The translations under genes and the position numbers were made by a program. Below are positions 35,853 to 47,949 of a DNA stretch of 64,000 nt, one piece after another. How positions within the stretch are numbered: position 1 is the first letter of the stretch; each line of letters begins with the position of its first letter. The notes below the pieces were generated by a model. It saw only the letters and a program-made list of their open reading frames with translations, was not told the DNA's origin and searched no databases. This DNA comes from Lunularia cruciata (lineage: Eukaryota > Streptophyta > Marchantiopsida > Lunulariales > Lunulariaceae), in contig OX419755.1 in NCBI GenBank assembly GCA_948567375.1, positions 19,163,001-19,227,000 of the forward strand, given 5' to 3'.

Positions 35853-37200
35853 TGATAGTACACTAACAAGTGCCTGTAGCAACTAGCTGATAAGCTAATC
35901 AAACACACCTCAAAGAAGTTCAAGGAATCCATGAAAGTGCTATTGGAGGAGATTGTAGGGTATAATTGTTAATCACGATTTGTAAGGATGAAGGTAGTTC
36001 CTCACAATAGACTTTAGGATGAAGGAATTCCTACCATAAGGAAATAAGTAGAAATCTGGTAAGTATAGAACATCCCTTCGACATGGTCATCACCTTTGGC
36101 TTGGGAAGGTCTTTGCCTTGGAAGACCTTTGGCCTAACATGCTTTATTAACTATATAACAATTTTTTAGCCAAAGATTTTGGAATTGTAATGATCTACAA
36201 AGTAAACAACAAGTAGTAGTTGTGATTGGTTTTGATTGCACAATCACCTCTTAATCACTTAGATAAGATTAGGAGGTAGGATTAGTGATAAGCAGAGTAG
36301 GTGTAATTAGAATATTTCAAGCACTCTTAGCCATTGATCATCTTCATCTTGAGAGTAGGAAACTATGTGTATCGGTTGTGACCTAAAGAGGCTATGTCCA
36401 TTTCTTCAAATTTAAAGTATTCAGCTTAAGAATTTTTTTACATTTTTGCATTGGATTGATTTTGCTTACATCTACAATTGTATGCTTGGTTGAGTAGAGA
36501 TGAGGAATCTTGCAATAGGAGTGTGCATTTGAGTACTTGCTTAGGAATTTTGCATTGGATCAAGGAATTTACCCTTGGCATTCAATGGGGATGAGTGCTT
36601 GAGTAGGTATGTAGGAAATTCACACATTATCAAGGAAGTTACCCTTGATATTCTGAATGAGTGAATCAATGTGAGAAATGGATTTTGGGAACAATGAAGC
36701 ATTGAAAGTACCATGGAAAAGAAAAGCCAAGTAGACAATCAATTTTGGATATAGTTGGGCTTGCATTTATTGGGAAGATGTGCACACAATCAACATCGGC
36801 GTCAAGGTGAAAGAACCTGATCACCGGCCTGAAACCAATCTTTAGGGTGAAATACTCATACGGGAAGGGACTAGCCACGAGGGTAAAAGAGGTTTTAGGG
36901 GGAGGAGACCTTTGGCTTGAATTGAAGTACCAATATCAACGGCTTGTTAGAAGTACCAATATCAATGACTTGTTAGATTAGATCTTTTGTTTGAGTGGTT
37001 GTTAATTTTTCTTTCTTGTAAGATGCCACAATGGGTATCCCTACCCTTTTCTAGGAGTGGTTTCTACCCAAGAGGTTAAACATGCAAGAATAGACAACTA
37101 GAAACATTGTTACACTCTAGTCATTTTCAATATATATCCTCGTGAGAACTACCAATTCCTACCAATTATATTGTTAATATGTTGACTTTGGGTTGTCACA
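35851..37200 (+). mobile_element. Element B 3' end and 3' LTR
   Basis: Internal sequence 35,880-35,966 (LADKLIKHTSKKFKESMKVL-like frame) is shared with 46,320-46,423. The LTR then runs from TGTTAATCACG (35,967) to GGGTTGTCACA (37,200), about 1,234 bp, and aligns over its length with 46,424-47,640. The 15,672-15,925 fragment matches its 3' end. No coding sequence lies inside. Confidence 0.7.
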
Positions 37201-38640
37201 CCTATGCCTTCGACTTTTAAGTTATTCATGCTTCCCTATTAAGGCATAAAAGGAACAAAATAATCCACATGCATATGCCATAGAGCTCCCGTGATCATCT
37301 TATTTGGGTTCACTTGCAATGAGCCATTGCTAGAGTAGATCAATGTCAAGCGAATGTACATCTGAATGGATGCATTTCATTGATTGAAATATATTGCTCT
37401 TGAAGCCAAAGGGCCCAATGTTCCCCAAATGTAACATGAATCTTGAATTTCATGGCAGTTCTTGAAAACCTTAGTGCTCACGACCCAAAGCCCTAAAACA
37501 AAATCATGCTCCTTTGTGAAATTGATCTCAAATCGCACTCTCTTGTCACATTCTTCATTCATATGAATTGGAAAACCTAAGGGTCAAGGATTTGCTGGAG
37601 GATGGGCTCGAGGTTTAGCAAGCAAGTACTTGGTGCTTAGTTCGTGGTAAAAGAATTTGTGCACTTCTTGGTAGTTTAGGTTATTTTGTGAGGAATCGTG
37701 GCACTTCATAGTATTTGTGAATATTCATGCACTTTTATCATTCATGGGATTCTCTAATATGTCTATCAATTTCTCCTTTCAGCTCCAAAGGCACGGACTG
37801 GGACATGACGGACGGTGAAGTCAGGGACAGATTTACATTATTACACTATAGGTACCTACCTCATGATAGTAGAGAGACAATAGTGTTTTAAAGGTTAGGA
37901 AGATAGTACTATTGTCAAGAAAAACTACAAAGGTGATTTATTCGTATTTTATTATCGGTTTTACAGTCTGAATTTCAATGGTCAACATATCAACAACTCG
38001 TACCTTGGAAATTTCAATGATCGGTGCCATATCAGCAACTTGCAGCTCAGAGCAGTTTGTATTATACCTTTTGATAGCAGCCTGGGACATCCACTCTGAA
38101 GACATTATCTAACTATATTCGACAGCATTAGTATCACGAAGTAAACCAAACTCATAGCCTGATCGAGCTCAAAATATCAAGCGAATTACTGTGATAATGG
38201 ATTATCTACCGGATTAACTGGCAACACATTGACTTGGGACTCCCAAATACACTTAGGTCAGGAATACCCTCGACTCTGAGACTTTTAGGGATAACTAACT
38301 GCAGTAATAATTACACACAACATAACTCCGGATATAAACTCCCGGAGTAGAGCTCTTTACTCTAAACAATGTTTTAGGAGTCAGCTCCGGATAAAATTTC
38401 TCGGGAATCTTTAAAGCTGTTAACTCTAAACAATGCTGAAGGACTCAGGAACCTTACTGCAGAACACAAAGGTGAATGAGTATAACATTGAGACAAGACA
38501 CAAAGGTGAATAAGTGAACCAATGTGACTTAGTAAACCAACAGTTTTACTTTATGGATAGTGTTTAGAATTTTAGGCCCAGCTGAGAACTTCAAGACACT
38601 AGCTCCTTCACAGGCGTAGTTTCAGCGGGTAAATACCATT
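37201..38640. other. Region without a recognised gene
   Basis: No supported gene, repeat match or RNA gene is seen. Short frames such as the 61-codon minus frame at 37,377-37,562 have no recognisable features. Base composition becomes less AT-rich toward the gene at 38,660. Confidence 0.6.
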
Positions 38641-38659
38641 CATAAGCATCAAAGCGTCA

Positions 38660-40813
38660 TTAGTTCTGTACCGACATGTGAGAAAAACAGTGATTCACAG
38701 CAAATAGTTTTTGTAACTTCTGCTGAAGTTTTATCTTCTCTATCCATAGCCCTTCTTTGACTACTGTTGAAGCAGTCTTCAACAGTAGTGAAGAGATTTT
38801 CTTCTGCTTCCAAGAGGTTTTCTTCGGAGGCTGTATTTCTAGAGCGCGATGTCGAAGTAGGTTTCTCTCGCAAAGAAACTTGTAGTGGCCTGTTCTTGAT
38901 ATCAACGCTTGGGATGGTCCTTCATCTGGCCCTAAAGCATTCCACTTCCCTTGAATCTTGAGCCCTACCCCAGATATGATACCAGTAGTCGTTGCTCTCT
39001 GTCTTTCCCTAGGGTCCCAGAAATGACTGTCACACAATGGAGGGAAAATGGAGGCTCGGTATGCCAATTCAACCTCGGTTTTCCCAATAGCGATGATCGC
39101 AAAATTCTGATTTTTCAAACAGGTATGAACCGTGTCACCTGAAGACTGATTCTTTGACACGTTTGCAACAGATTCAGTCTTTCTTGAGGTGGTCGTCCAC
39201 TTGTAACGGCCAGACACGACAGCTTTGAATGCGCCATCCACTTGATGTTCCTTGCCTTTCAGTGTGTTTGTTGAAGTTAAGCCCTCGCTTGCGTGCTCTG
39301 ACTTCATGATACGGACATCAACCTCGTTCAGAACCTCCCATTCTTTGTCTATGTCCCGCATCACCACCTTCGTACCTTGACCACTTCCTTCTCCCTGGAA
39401 CCTTAAGGACAATATCAGATCATCGTGATACCATCCAAACTTTTTACTATCTTCGACCGAACCATCCATGAGATAATTGACGTCCAGAGTTGTCGTTATC
39501 CTCTTTCGATTTCTACCTGTCTCTGCTGGTTTGAAATCAAATTGGAGAGTAACTATTGGCACCATGTGACAATCGGACATGACAAGATCTTCATCCTTGG
39601 ACGCTTTCTCATCTTCGTCCTTGGACGCTTTGGAGGGCGCGAAAGCGTCGAAGGACGACAAATCTGATCAGGCCAGTTTCAACATCTAAATCGACCTTCA
39701 GATTAATTTCGTCGTCAGCACGGTTTACAGTATAATCTGCAGAGTCCAGGTAGACTTTCACCGTCAGCTGCAGACGTTCGTCTTGCTGTGCCTTGTCGGA
39801 GGTCACGTCGGCTTGCTCACTTGATTCTTCACTTCCGTAAAACCCGTTATTAAAAATGACTGTAGGCACACCAGAAGATGACGAGATTTCTGGAAGCTCG
39901 GATCGGCCGATCTTCGCCTCCACTCCTCTTTCTTGGCCATCACAAGCATCTTCTACGCTTTCCACCCTCCCTGTTGTCGCGGAGTTTTGGTTCGTTGAGG
40001 AATCAGTGCTTGACAAGATCTCCCGCAATGAACCAATCCAAGCAGGCGGTTTCACGATCATTGCCACGGGAAACAAGGGTCTTCGTCTGAGACCCCTCTC
40101 CGCTGTATTTATTGAATCTCTCAAAGGCAACTTCCATTCTTTCCATGTCCAAACCTCGGGTAGCCGTATTGGACGCCTCGTGCAGAGGTCCATCATGAAC
40201 AAAACAAAACAATGTCAGACTTCCCCATAGCTTGCTTCTTCCAGCACTGTCTCCACAACTTCTCTCCCACCTCTCGTATCTCTACTATCGCAGAGTCAGC
40301 TTTCAATTTGACTTTTGAAAACGGCAATCCCACTCCAAAAAGCAAAGCCATTGCCTCAGCGTGAAAGAACGTAAGTGAGACGTGACTTGCAGCATTCTCG
40401 ACGACACACAAAATTCTTTTCCAGTCAAAGTCTTGGTGGAAATCTTTGAAGCCGAGGGCAATCCCATCAGGCCTTATGATGTCGTGGTTATCCTGGCTTG
40501 AACTGGAATTCTCCCCATCAGAAATTAGTTCTGCGACTTCGCATCCTTCAGTGCCCAACTGCAAATTGCTCTCCAGATAATCTCGCCGTCCTTGTTCCAA
40601 GAGTGAATTATCAAGTATGCAGTCGTCTTTCTCTCCTGCTAACCGCTCCGATCGGCTGACATGTACAGCAGCCTTGAGGAAATTATCCTTCTGGAGCTTT
40701 TCCTCTTCAGTTTGGTCAGGAATGTTCTGCCCTGTTAACGTCGTTGTTGAGAAACCCCGATCTTCAACACCTAGCCCCAACAGCCTAGAGCTCGATACTT
40801 TGCGCGGCACTAC
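38660..40813 (-). CDS. Unrecognised protein gene, about 700 codons, with two frameshifts
   Basis: Three consecutive minus-strand frames join into one coding region: 40,813-40,193, about 40,202-39,670 and about 39,670-38,660. The first has no ATG; it opens directly after an acceptor-like ttgcaattcctag at 40,814, so it is an internal exon. Frame changes occur at a T-rich run near 40,200 and near 39,670. The product is polar and looks strand-rich. Features include LQLTVKVYLDSADYTVNRAD, the near-repeat SKASKDEDEKASKDEDL (39,630-39,580), VTLQFDFKPAETGRNRKRI and FGWYHDDLILSLRFQGEG. I recognise no domain. It lies 0.5 kb downstream of the LRR array on the same strand, so it could be the post-LRR C-terminal part of that receptor or a separate gene. 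Frameshifts may be real or assembly errors. Confidence 0.5.
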
Positions 40814-41329
40814 CTAGGAATTGCAAAGAGTGGATTAGCTTATCAACAAGAATACCTGAGGTTAACTGCAGCTGTTTGCTATATCTTCAGCGCCTCTGGG
40901 CATATATCACCATGATGGAAAAATTATTAGACATTTGCAACTTTGAGTCAACTTGAATCTATATAGTATGGGGGTTCTACTATCAGTATCCATTGACTTG
41001 TCCAGATAGGATCAGTTAATAATATGGTTATTCCCTATGTTCCAACCTGCCCTTCATTTCTGAGCATAATCACGAGAAAGTCGGTAGAACGCGCTAACAA
41101 TATTGTTCACTTACTATGGGTTTTTGTTACTAAACTAATGCCAAGCTCCCAAACTACAGTCTGAGATTAGTTTAAGCCGCATTATTTGAAGTGAATCATA
41201 TCCGGTTCCACTGCTACTGATGTAAGTTAATCGGACCTCGTTGTCTCCCTTGACCAGCTTCTCAAACTACGATAGTACTATGGCATACGCTCAAATTAAC
41301 ACATTATATTCAATTATATAGGGGCTTGA

Positions 41330-42355
41330 CGGGCTACCTTTTTGAGTGTCTTCTGTTCATCATCCGGTAGAGCCCTGCAGGTTCGCGCACCACTCTATCC
41401 ATAAGTGTTCGAACTGCTGGAGTTGCACGAGCGATTCCGGTAGAGCCTGCAGGTTCGGGCACGACCGTATCCGTAAGTGCTCCAATTGCTGGAGTTGCCC
41501 GAGCGTATCCGGTAGAGCCTGCAGGCTCGGGCACGACTCTATCCATAACTTCTCCAATTGCTAGAGTTGACCAAGCCTATCTGGTAAAGCTTGCAGGTTC
41601 GGGCACATCATTACCCGTAAGGTCTCCTATTGCTGGAGTTGCCCGAGTGTATCCGGTGCAGGCTCGGGCACGACTCTATCCATAACTTCTCCAATTGCTA
41701 GAGTTGACCAAGCCTATCTGGTAAAGCTTGCAGGTTCGGGCACATCATTACCCGTAAGGTCTCCTATTGCTGGAGTTGCCCGAGTGTATCCGGTAGAGCA
41801 TGCAGGTTAGGGCACGACACTATCCATAACTTCTTCAATTGCAAGAGTTGACCAAGCGTATCTGGTAAAGCCTGCAGGTTTGGGCATGTCACTACCCGTA
41901 AGGTCTCCAATTGCTGGAGTTGTCCGAGTGTATCTGGTAGAGCATGCAGGTTCACGCACAACACTAGCCGTAAGGACTCCAATTGCTAGAGTTGCCCAAG
42001 TGTATCTGGTAGAGCATGCAGGTTCGGGCACGACTCTAACCGTAACTTCTTCAATTGCACGAGTTGCCCGAGTGTATCCGATAGAGCCTGCAGGTTCGGG
42101 CACGACACTACCCGTAAGGTCTCCAATTGCTGGAGTTGCCTGAGTGTATCTGGTAGAGCCTGCAGGTTCGGGGATGACACTAGCCGTAACTTCTTCAATC
42201 GCACGAGGTGCTTGAGTGTATCCGGTAGAGCCTGCAGGTTTGGGCACGACACTAGCAGTAACTTCTTCAATTGCACGAGTTGCCCGAGCACATCCGGTAG
42301 AGCTTGCAGGTTTGGGCACCACTCTATCCGTAAACTCTTCAAATCCTGTAGATGA
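41330..42355 (-). pseudogene. LRR array, downstream unit
   Basis: About fourteen 24-residue leucine-rich repeats, 72 bp each, with units such as LRIEWCPNLQALPDVLGQL and LETLRVVSCPNLQALPDTLG. The exon probably starts at 42,355 after an acceptor-like cctaatag. The first repeats are open (42,342-41,986; then 41,982-41,764 in frame). A 144-bp (two-repeat) duplication, 41,531-41,667 against 41,668-41,790, carries a 7-bp deletion that shifts frame. The array resembles the C-terminal LRR of TIR-, kinase- or hydrolase-type plant NLRs, where it gives pathogen specificity. No NB-ARC lies upstream on this strand. It is probably a partial gene. Confidence 0.75.
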
Positions 42356-43545
42356 CCTATTAGGGGGTTTCAGAAATAGGTTTGAAGGATGTCTACGAGA
42401 TAAATAACAAACTTCATAATTTATAGTGAACTCTGTAGCGAGACGTATCCGATAGAGCCTGCAGGTTTGGGCACGACACTACCCGTAAGGTCTCTAATTG
42501 TTGGAGTTGCCTGAGTGTATCTGATAGAGCCTATAGGTTTGGGCACGACACTAGCCGTAACGTCTTCAATCACAGGAGTTGCCTGAGCGTATAGGGTAGA
42601 GCCTGCAGGTTTGGGCACAACACTAGCATTAACTTCTTCAATCGCACGAGTTGCCCGAGCGCATCTGGTAGAGCTTGCAGGTTCGGGCACCACTCTATCA
42701 ATAACTTCTTCAATCGCACGAGTTGCCTGAGCGTATCCGGTAGAGCCTGCAGGTTTGGGCACGACACTAGCAGTAACTTCTTCGATCGCACGAGTTGCCC
42801 GAGCGCATCCGGTAGAGCTTGCAAGTTTGGGCACCACTCTATCAGTAACTTCTTCAGTTGCATGAGTTGCCCGAGCGTATCCGATAGAGCCTACAGGTTC
42901 AGGCATGACACTACCTGTAAGGTCTCTAATTGCTGGAGTTGCTTTAGTGTATCTGGTAGAGCCTGCAGGTTCGGGCATGACACTAGCGGTAACTTTGTCA
43001 ATCGGAGGAGTTGCCCGAGCATATTTGGTAGAGCCTGCAGGTTTGGGCACGACACTAGCAGTAACTTCTTCAATCGCACGAGTTGCCCGAGCGCATCCGG
43101 TAGAGCTTGCAGGTTTGGGCACCACTCTATCAGTAACTTCTTCAATCGCATGAGTTGCCCGAGCGTATCCGATAGAGCCTGTAGGTTCGGGCATGACACT
43201 ACCCGTAAGGTCTCCAATTGCTGGAGTTGCCTGAGTGTATCTAGTAGAGCCTACAGGTTCGGGCACAACAACACTAGCGGTAACTTCTTCAATCGCAGGA
43301 GTTGCTCGAGAGTATCCGGTTGAGCCTGCAGGTTTGGGCACAACATTAGCAGTAACTTCTTCAATCGCACGAGTTGCCCGAGCGCATCCGGTAGAGCTTG
43401 CAGGTTTCGGGCACCACTCTATCCATAACCTCTTCAAATCCTACAGATGACCTATTAGGAGGTTTCAGAAATAGGTTTGACGGATGTCTACATGATAAAT
43501 AACAAACTTCATAATAATTTATAGTGAACTCTGTAACGAGACGAG
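42356..43545 (-). pseudogene. LRR array, upstream duplicate unit
   Basis: A second copy of the LRR exon plus its upstream flank. The flanks 42,345-42,440 and 43,430-43,545 are near-identical ('ggtttcagaaataggtttga', 'ataacaaacttcat', 'gtgaactctgta-cgagacg'). The unit is about 1.1 kb. Relative to the downstream copy, the first codons here contain a stop (cat ctg tag against cat cta cag) and a one-base insertion (cccgaaacc against cccaaacc), so the reading frame fails at the first repeat. Later repeats are open in pieces (43,217-42,891; 42,863-42,570). Confidence 0.75.
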
Positions 43546-43930
43546 ATTGTAATAATTGAACGCTCTATAAATTCAATTAATGGATATATTAAGCAAATTG
43601 CATTCATTTATAAAATCAAGTCATATGTTACAGATGTTTAGGAATGCCGTAACTAAATAAATGATTGTCAAACAGAGTGATGTGTTTTGTCAAGAGGGTG
43701 GCCACATGGTCAGTTGAGTCACATATGATTGATGATTTGGTTTCTGTATTCAAGATCCAAAATGCTCTTGTCCAACAATTCAAATTTCTAAACTTGAATT
43801 CACCACCCTCTGGAGCAAATGTGCGAGTTGTCAGGCAACTAGCGGTGGTTTTGTTTGGTTTCTCATTGGTGTGAGAAATGATCAACACCACCGTGCGGCA
43901 ACCAAGAAATTGATTAGGGCTTGAGGATTT
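43546..43930. other. Junction between LRR array and the next retroelement
   Basis: No gene is supported. The 5' part of the LRR gene (NB-ARC, N-terminal domain) would be expected here on the minus strand but is absent, consistent with truncation by the element to the right. Confidence 0.5.
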
Positions 43931-45050
43931 TTACGCTAGGAGTGCAATAGAATTTTTGCAATGGGAGATCAAGTACCTTGTTTTAGTGTAGGAGACTCAC
44001 TTTTTGATGCTGATCCAAGACCTATAGAGTCATCTTTGGATTCGCAACCTCAACAACCATTAGGGAAATTTGGAGACTTGTTGAGAATGGCTTCTTCCGT
44101 GCCGGGGCAAACCAAGGAGGATGAACAATTTTGCATGGCAATGCACCATTATAGCCAAATACTGGATTATTTGGAGGACCTTGAGCATTTTGCACAAATT
44201 CATGGTGGGATTGCAAAAAGCACATTCAGAAATCGTCAAGATTTAGTTTCATGGCAACCTTTTTGATTAGGGAGGGACAAGGATTTCCTACTTCTATGAC
44301 AAGTGACAGACTTTACAAGAAATGGTTGCGGTACATGAAACACTACAAAGAAACTTGGGAGCTTAAGAACAAGTCTACGGGAGAAGGTTTCACAAAGAAG
44401 GAATATGGCAAAGGATGGAGAACTAACTATAGAAGATAAATTGAATGGAATGTGCACGCATTTTGCAAGAATAGAAGCCATATTTGGGACCAGAACAAAC
44501 AAAAGTCCACCAGCAATGGTAAGTTTAGGAGATTTTAATCCCAATTTGAGCGAGATTTGCGAGGCTGGCAAGGAGGAGGTCCATGAAGGTGCGCATGAGT
44601 GCTCGCAATTCTCATCTCCTCCAGAGGTGGTGCTCCTTGACTCGGGCCCCGAGTTGGTTGCAAACACCCAAAGGGTGGAAAGTATATTGAGTGGCATGGA
44701 CAATGGAATCCTATCACCCGAGAATGAGTCTCCATTTGTTCCACCGATTGAGGATTCGCCTTTCATTACACCACCACCTTTAACTTCTTCAAGGGATGGA
44801 TCCGAGTGTAATTTCACCGACCAAGAAGGGGAATGTGACCCAAAGAAGAGGAAAGGTGGAATATCAGCAAGTAAGGTACCCAAGTTGTCACCTAGTATGT
44901 CATTATCTCATGATTTAGCAAAAATTACCATGTTGAAGGTAGATATTATAGAATCCATGGAGAGGTTACGACTAGCTGAGCTAGAAGCCACCAACATGAG
45001 AGAGAGAGAGAGAAAAAATGATGAGAATGGAAGCATAGCGTGTTAGATTA
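43931..45050 (+). pseudogene. Trihelix/SANT-like reading frame in a family-B element
   Basis: Three overlapping frames form one protein with frameshifts: 43,961-44,266 (MGDQVPCFSVGDSLFDADPR...), 44,251-44,439 and 44,405-45,046. The middle part reads LYKKWLRYMKHYKETWELKN followed by KSTGEGFTKKEYGKGWR, then KLNGMCTHFARIEAIFGTRT. This order (helix, KSTG.GF, then a W/C-P-H-F...IFG segment) resembles Myb/SANT-like (trihelix-type) DNA-binding proteins of plants. The C-terminal part is acidic and Ser/Pro-rich with a basic DPKKRKGG, a possible nuclear signal. It precedes an LTR of family B. Whether it is a transduced host gene or a native extra ORF is open. Confidence 0.4.
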
Positions 45051-46423
45051 GAGACAGAGAAGATGAAAATTTGAAATTGAGAAAAAATTAAGCGTAGATA
45101 AAAGGAAAGCTAGGGCCGACAAACACAAATTTAAGGGGAAGAGTTTGGAATCAAAGCGCACTCATGAAATCAAAATGAGTCTCATACAAGAAGGGAAAAC
45201 TCCCGAGGAAATAAGTAACTATTTCAAAGTGCTCACTCAAGTTCAATGTCCATCATATTCTACTGATAGTGAATAGTATACCACCATGTTTGTTAATGGA
45301 TCACTTTTGTCTATTGGCTTGTTCAACCAAAAACATAAAACATAAATTGGGTAAAAACATAAAACAAAAATGATGCTCCTTAGGCCAAAGAACAATATCA
45401 CAAATATAATCAAAGGTAGAACATAATCAAAGGATCATCCAAGATAGAGGCACATGCTCCAATTATCTTTGTGGACATTGAGAGAGCACAGAGTGGATCC
45501 TTGACCTCATTCATGACCAAGAGAGGGGAGAAATTGAGCAAGAAGGAGGTTAAGCAGCTCATAGTAGTGTCTCTTTCCTATTTAATAGTGCATAAGGTGT
45601 GCTCGGATCTCAATTTGATGGGGCAGCTTCTTTCCATCTACGCCAAATCCAAGAGAGGAATCAGCAACTATGTGACCCTTGTCCAACATTTTCACCATCT
45701 CGTGCAAGGATGAGCTTAGAAAAGGAGGAAGGTAAGAAGAATTGCAAGAAGTTTGTGCCCAACATTTGGAGATGGGAAGATAGAGTAATGACTTGGCGCA
45801 AGAGGCAACTTAACTCCAAGAAAAATGCCAGGCCCAACAAAAGGAAATCAAGAAAAAATATACCTTAAGGAAGATGATATCTTAGTTGTAGGATGAAGAA
45901 ACACGTCAATGCTTCAAGCTAAAAGAACAAATAAAGGCTTACGAGGAAGAAATCGATGTGTTAAAAGGAGAGATAAAGAAAGTAGGAGTATTGCTTATGG
46001 TGGTAGAATTTTTTCATTGAGAGGAGCTATGAGTGGTGGATGCTTAGGTCAAGAAGCTTGCAAAGATCATACAAGAAAGGGAGGACAAACTCAAGAAGGA
46101 GAAAGTCAATGTTTGGGACAAAATTGTAGCCAAAATGCAATAACAAAAAACCAAATTCAATTTGGAGAGGACAACTACATTGGAAAGATGGAGTTGGCAA
46201 AGGACAATTTAGAGGAGATCATGAGGGAGATAATGGAAGTCTCCTTTGAGAATTGAAAGCATGGGATTCTTGATCTCAAGTGCATGCTTTGATCGCAAAG
46301 ACATACTCAGACAGCAATTACAACAACTAGCCGATAAGTTGATAGAGCACACAACTAAAAAGTTTGAAGAGGCCATGAAGGTGCTACTATTAGAAATTCT
46401 AGCATGTCAAGAATGAATAGAAT
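45051..46423 (+). pseudogene. Coiled-coil reading frame upstream of a family-B LTR
   Basis: Broken Lys/Glu/Gln-rich frames (for example QIKAYEEEIDVLKGEIKKV near 45,930; MELAKDNLEEIMREIMEVSF near 46,190; DKLIEHTTKKFEEAMKVLLL at about 46,330) have heptad-like spacing and suggest a coiled-coil protein. The last 90 bp match 35,880-35,966, so this ORF is the internal 3' part of the same element family as B. No polymerase domain is present in this copy. Confidence 0.45.
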
Positions 46424-47640
46424 TGCTAATTAAGATTTTCAAGGGTGAAGGTAGCTCTTTGCAATAGATTTTAAGAACAAAGTAATTGTTAGTCCAAGGA
46501 AAGTAGGAAGAAATCTATTAAGTATAGAATGCATCAACAGCCTAAAGTTATCTTTGGCCTTCAAACTCTATCCATGCCCTCATATATATATCTTCATCTA
46601 GAAGTAATTTTTGAATTAGGACCAATTTTATAATCAATGATTTTGTGAGAGTAATTACTTTTATAGTATACAATAAGGAGTAGTTGTGATTGGCGGTGGT
46701 TGCACAATCACTCCTTAATTGGGCTTAGGATAAGATCAATAAGTCAAGATAAGCATTAGTGGAGTAAGAGCAATTAGGAGATTATGTGCATCCTTAGCCA
46801 TTGATCTTCTTTAGTCCATAGTTAGGAAACTATATATGTGGGTGCAACCCACAAAAACAATGTCCACTTCTTTGATGAACAAAGTATTTAGCTCAAACAT
46901 CTCTTCTAAGTCTTTGTTGGATTGCTTTGCTTACATCTTGATTGCATTCTTTCTCAAGTAGAGGTGAGGAATCTTATAGTAGTAGTGTGTTTGAGTATAT
47001 GCTTATGAAACTTGCATTGAATCAAAAATTTACCCTTGACATTTAATGGGAATGAGTGCTTGAGTACTTAGGTAGGAAATTCACATATTATCAAGGAAGT
47101 TACCTTTGACATTCTGAACAAGTGAGTCAACATGAGGAAATGTTTTGGGAACAATAGAGCATTGAGGGTAACATGGAATAAAAAAGCCAAGTAGATATTT
47201 GATTTTGGATTTTGTTTGGATTGCATTTTTTGAGAAGATGCGCACAATCAATGACGACGTTAGGGTAAAAGAACCTTCAGCTTGAAAACCAACCTTTGCG
47301 GTGAAATATACAGCGGGAAGGGACTATCCATAAAGGTAAAAGAGGCTCTTTAGGAGGAAGAGACCTTTGATCTGATGTGTACCACCACTATCAAGGGCTT
47401 GTTAGATTAGATCTTTTGTTTGAGTGGTTGTTAATTTTTCATTTTTATAGGATGCCACTAAGGGTATCCCTACCCTCTTTTGAGAGTGATTTTTTCACAA
47501 GAGGTTAAACGAGCAAGAATTGACAACTAGTGACATTGTGACATTTGTTCTTCATTTCTAGTCAATTTCAACCAGTATCCTTGAGGAATGACATGTTGTT
47601 ACCATTTATATTATTAGTACATCAACATTGGATTTGCATA
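46424..47640 (+). mobile_element. LTR of a second family-B element
   Basis: About 1,217 bp aligning with 35,967-37,200 ('tagatcttttgtttgagtgg', 'aagaggttaaac', 'gcgggaagggacta'). The last bases are more diverged (ggatttgcata against gggttgtcaca). It is followed directly by a gypsy integrase fragment of another family. Confidence 0.7.
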
Positions 47641-47644
47641 CTTT

Positions 47645-47949
47645 CCCTAGCCCTACACAACATTAGGAGCAAGTAAGCATAGATCTAGTTTATGAACTAC
47701 CCAAGACCACATCAGGTTTTGATTCCATTATAGTGTGTGTGGACCAATTGAGCAATATGATTCATTTGTGTCCTATGACCAAAGATATGACATATGCCAC
47801 AATTGGCTCAATTGTACTTAGTTATGGTCTTTTCTCAACATGCCCATCTTGATTGTTTATCATAGATTATGGCACTCAATTCACTTATTTGTTTTGGAGA
47901 ACACTCCTTGGAGTCTTCAAATTTATTTTATACTTAAGGAGTAAATTCA
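47645..47949 (+). pseudogene. Left half of gypsy element C integrase core
   Basis: Reads VSIDLVYELPKTTSGFDSII at about 47,678, then VCVDQLSNMIHLCPMTKD, and IIDYGTQFTYLFWRTLLGVF near 47,862: the first and second catalytic Asp regions of a Ty3/gypsy integrase. The frame stops where plastid DNA begins (47,941-47,950). The missing half, starting at the TYHPKTDGQ motif, lies 10 kb away at 58,223. Confidence 0.8.

Noticed and set aside
35685-35932. Frames with IYIYIY and REREREI runs
   Set aside because: They are translations of the (GA)n(TA)n microsatellite.
38951-40230. Plus-strand frames opposite the 38.7-40.8 kb gene
   Set aside because: The minus frames are longer, continuous in composition and start at an acceptor-like site; plus frames are shadows.
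42421-43437. Long 338-codon minus frame beginning MKRLWIEWCPKPASSTGCAR
   Set aside because: After the first codons it runs out of frame with the LRRs (a one-base insertion); the repeated 'VVPKPAGSTGYARATPAIEE' is the +1 shadow of the leucine-rich repeats. Its length comes from the 72-bp periodicity.
41880-43450. Plus-strand frames over the LRR array (MTLPVRS..., MSCPSVSDRAYR...)
   Set aside because: Antisense shadows of the 72-bp repeats.
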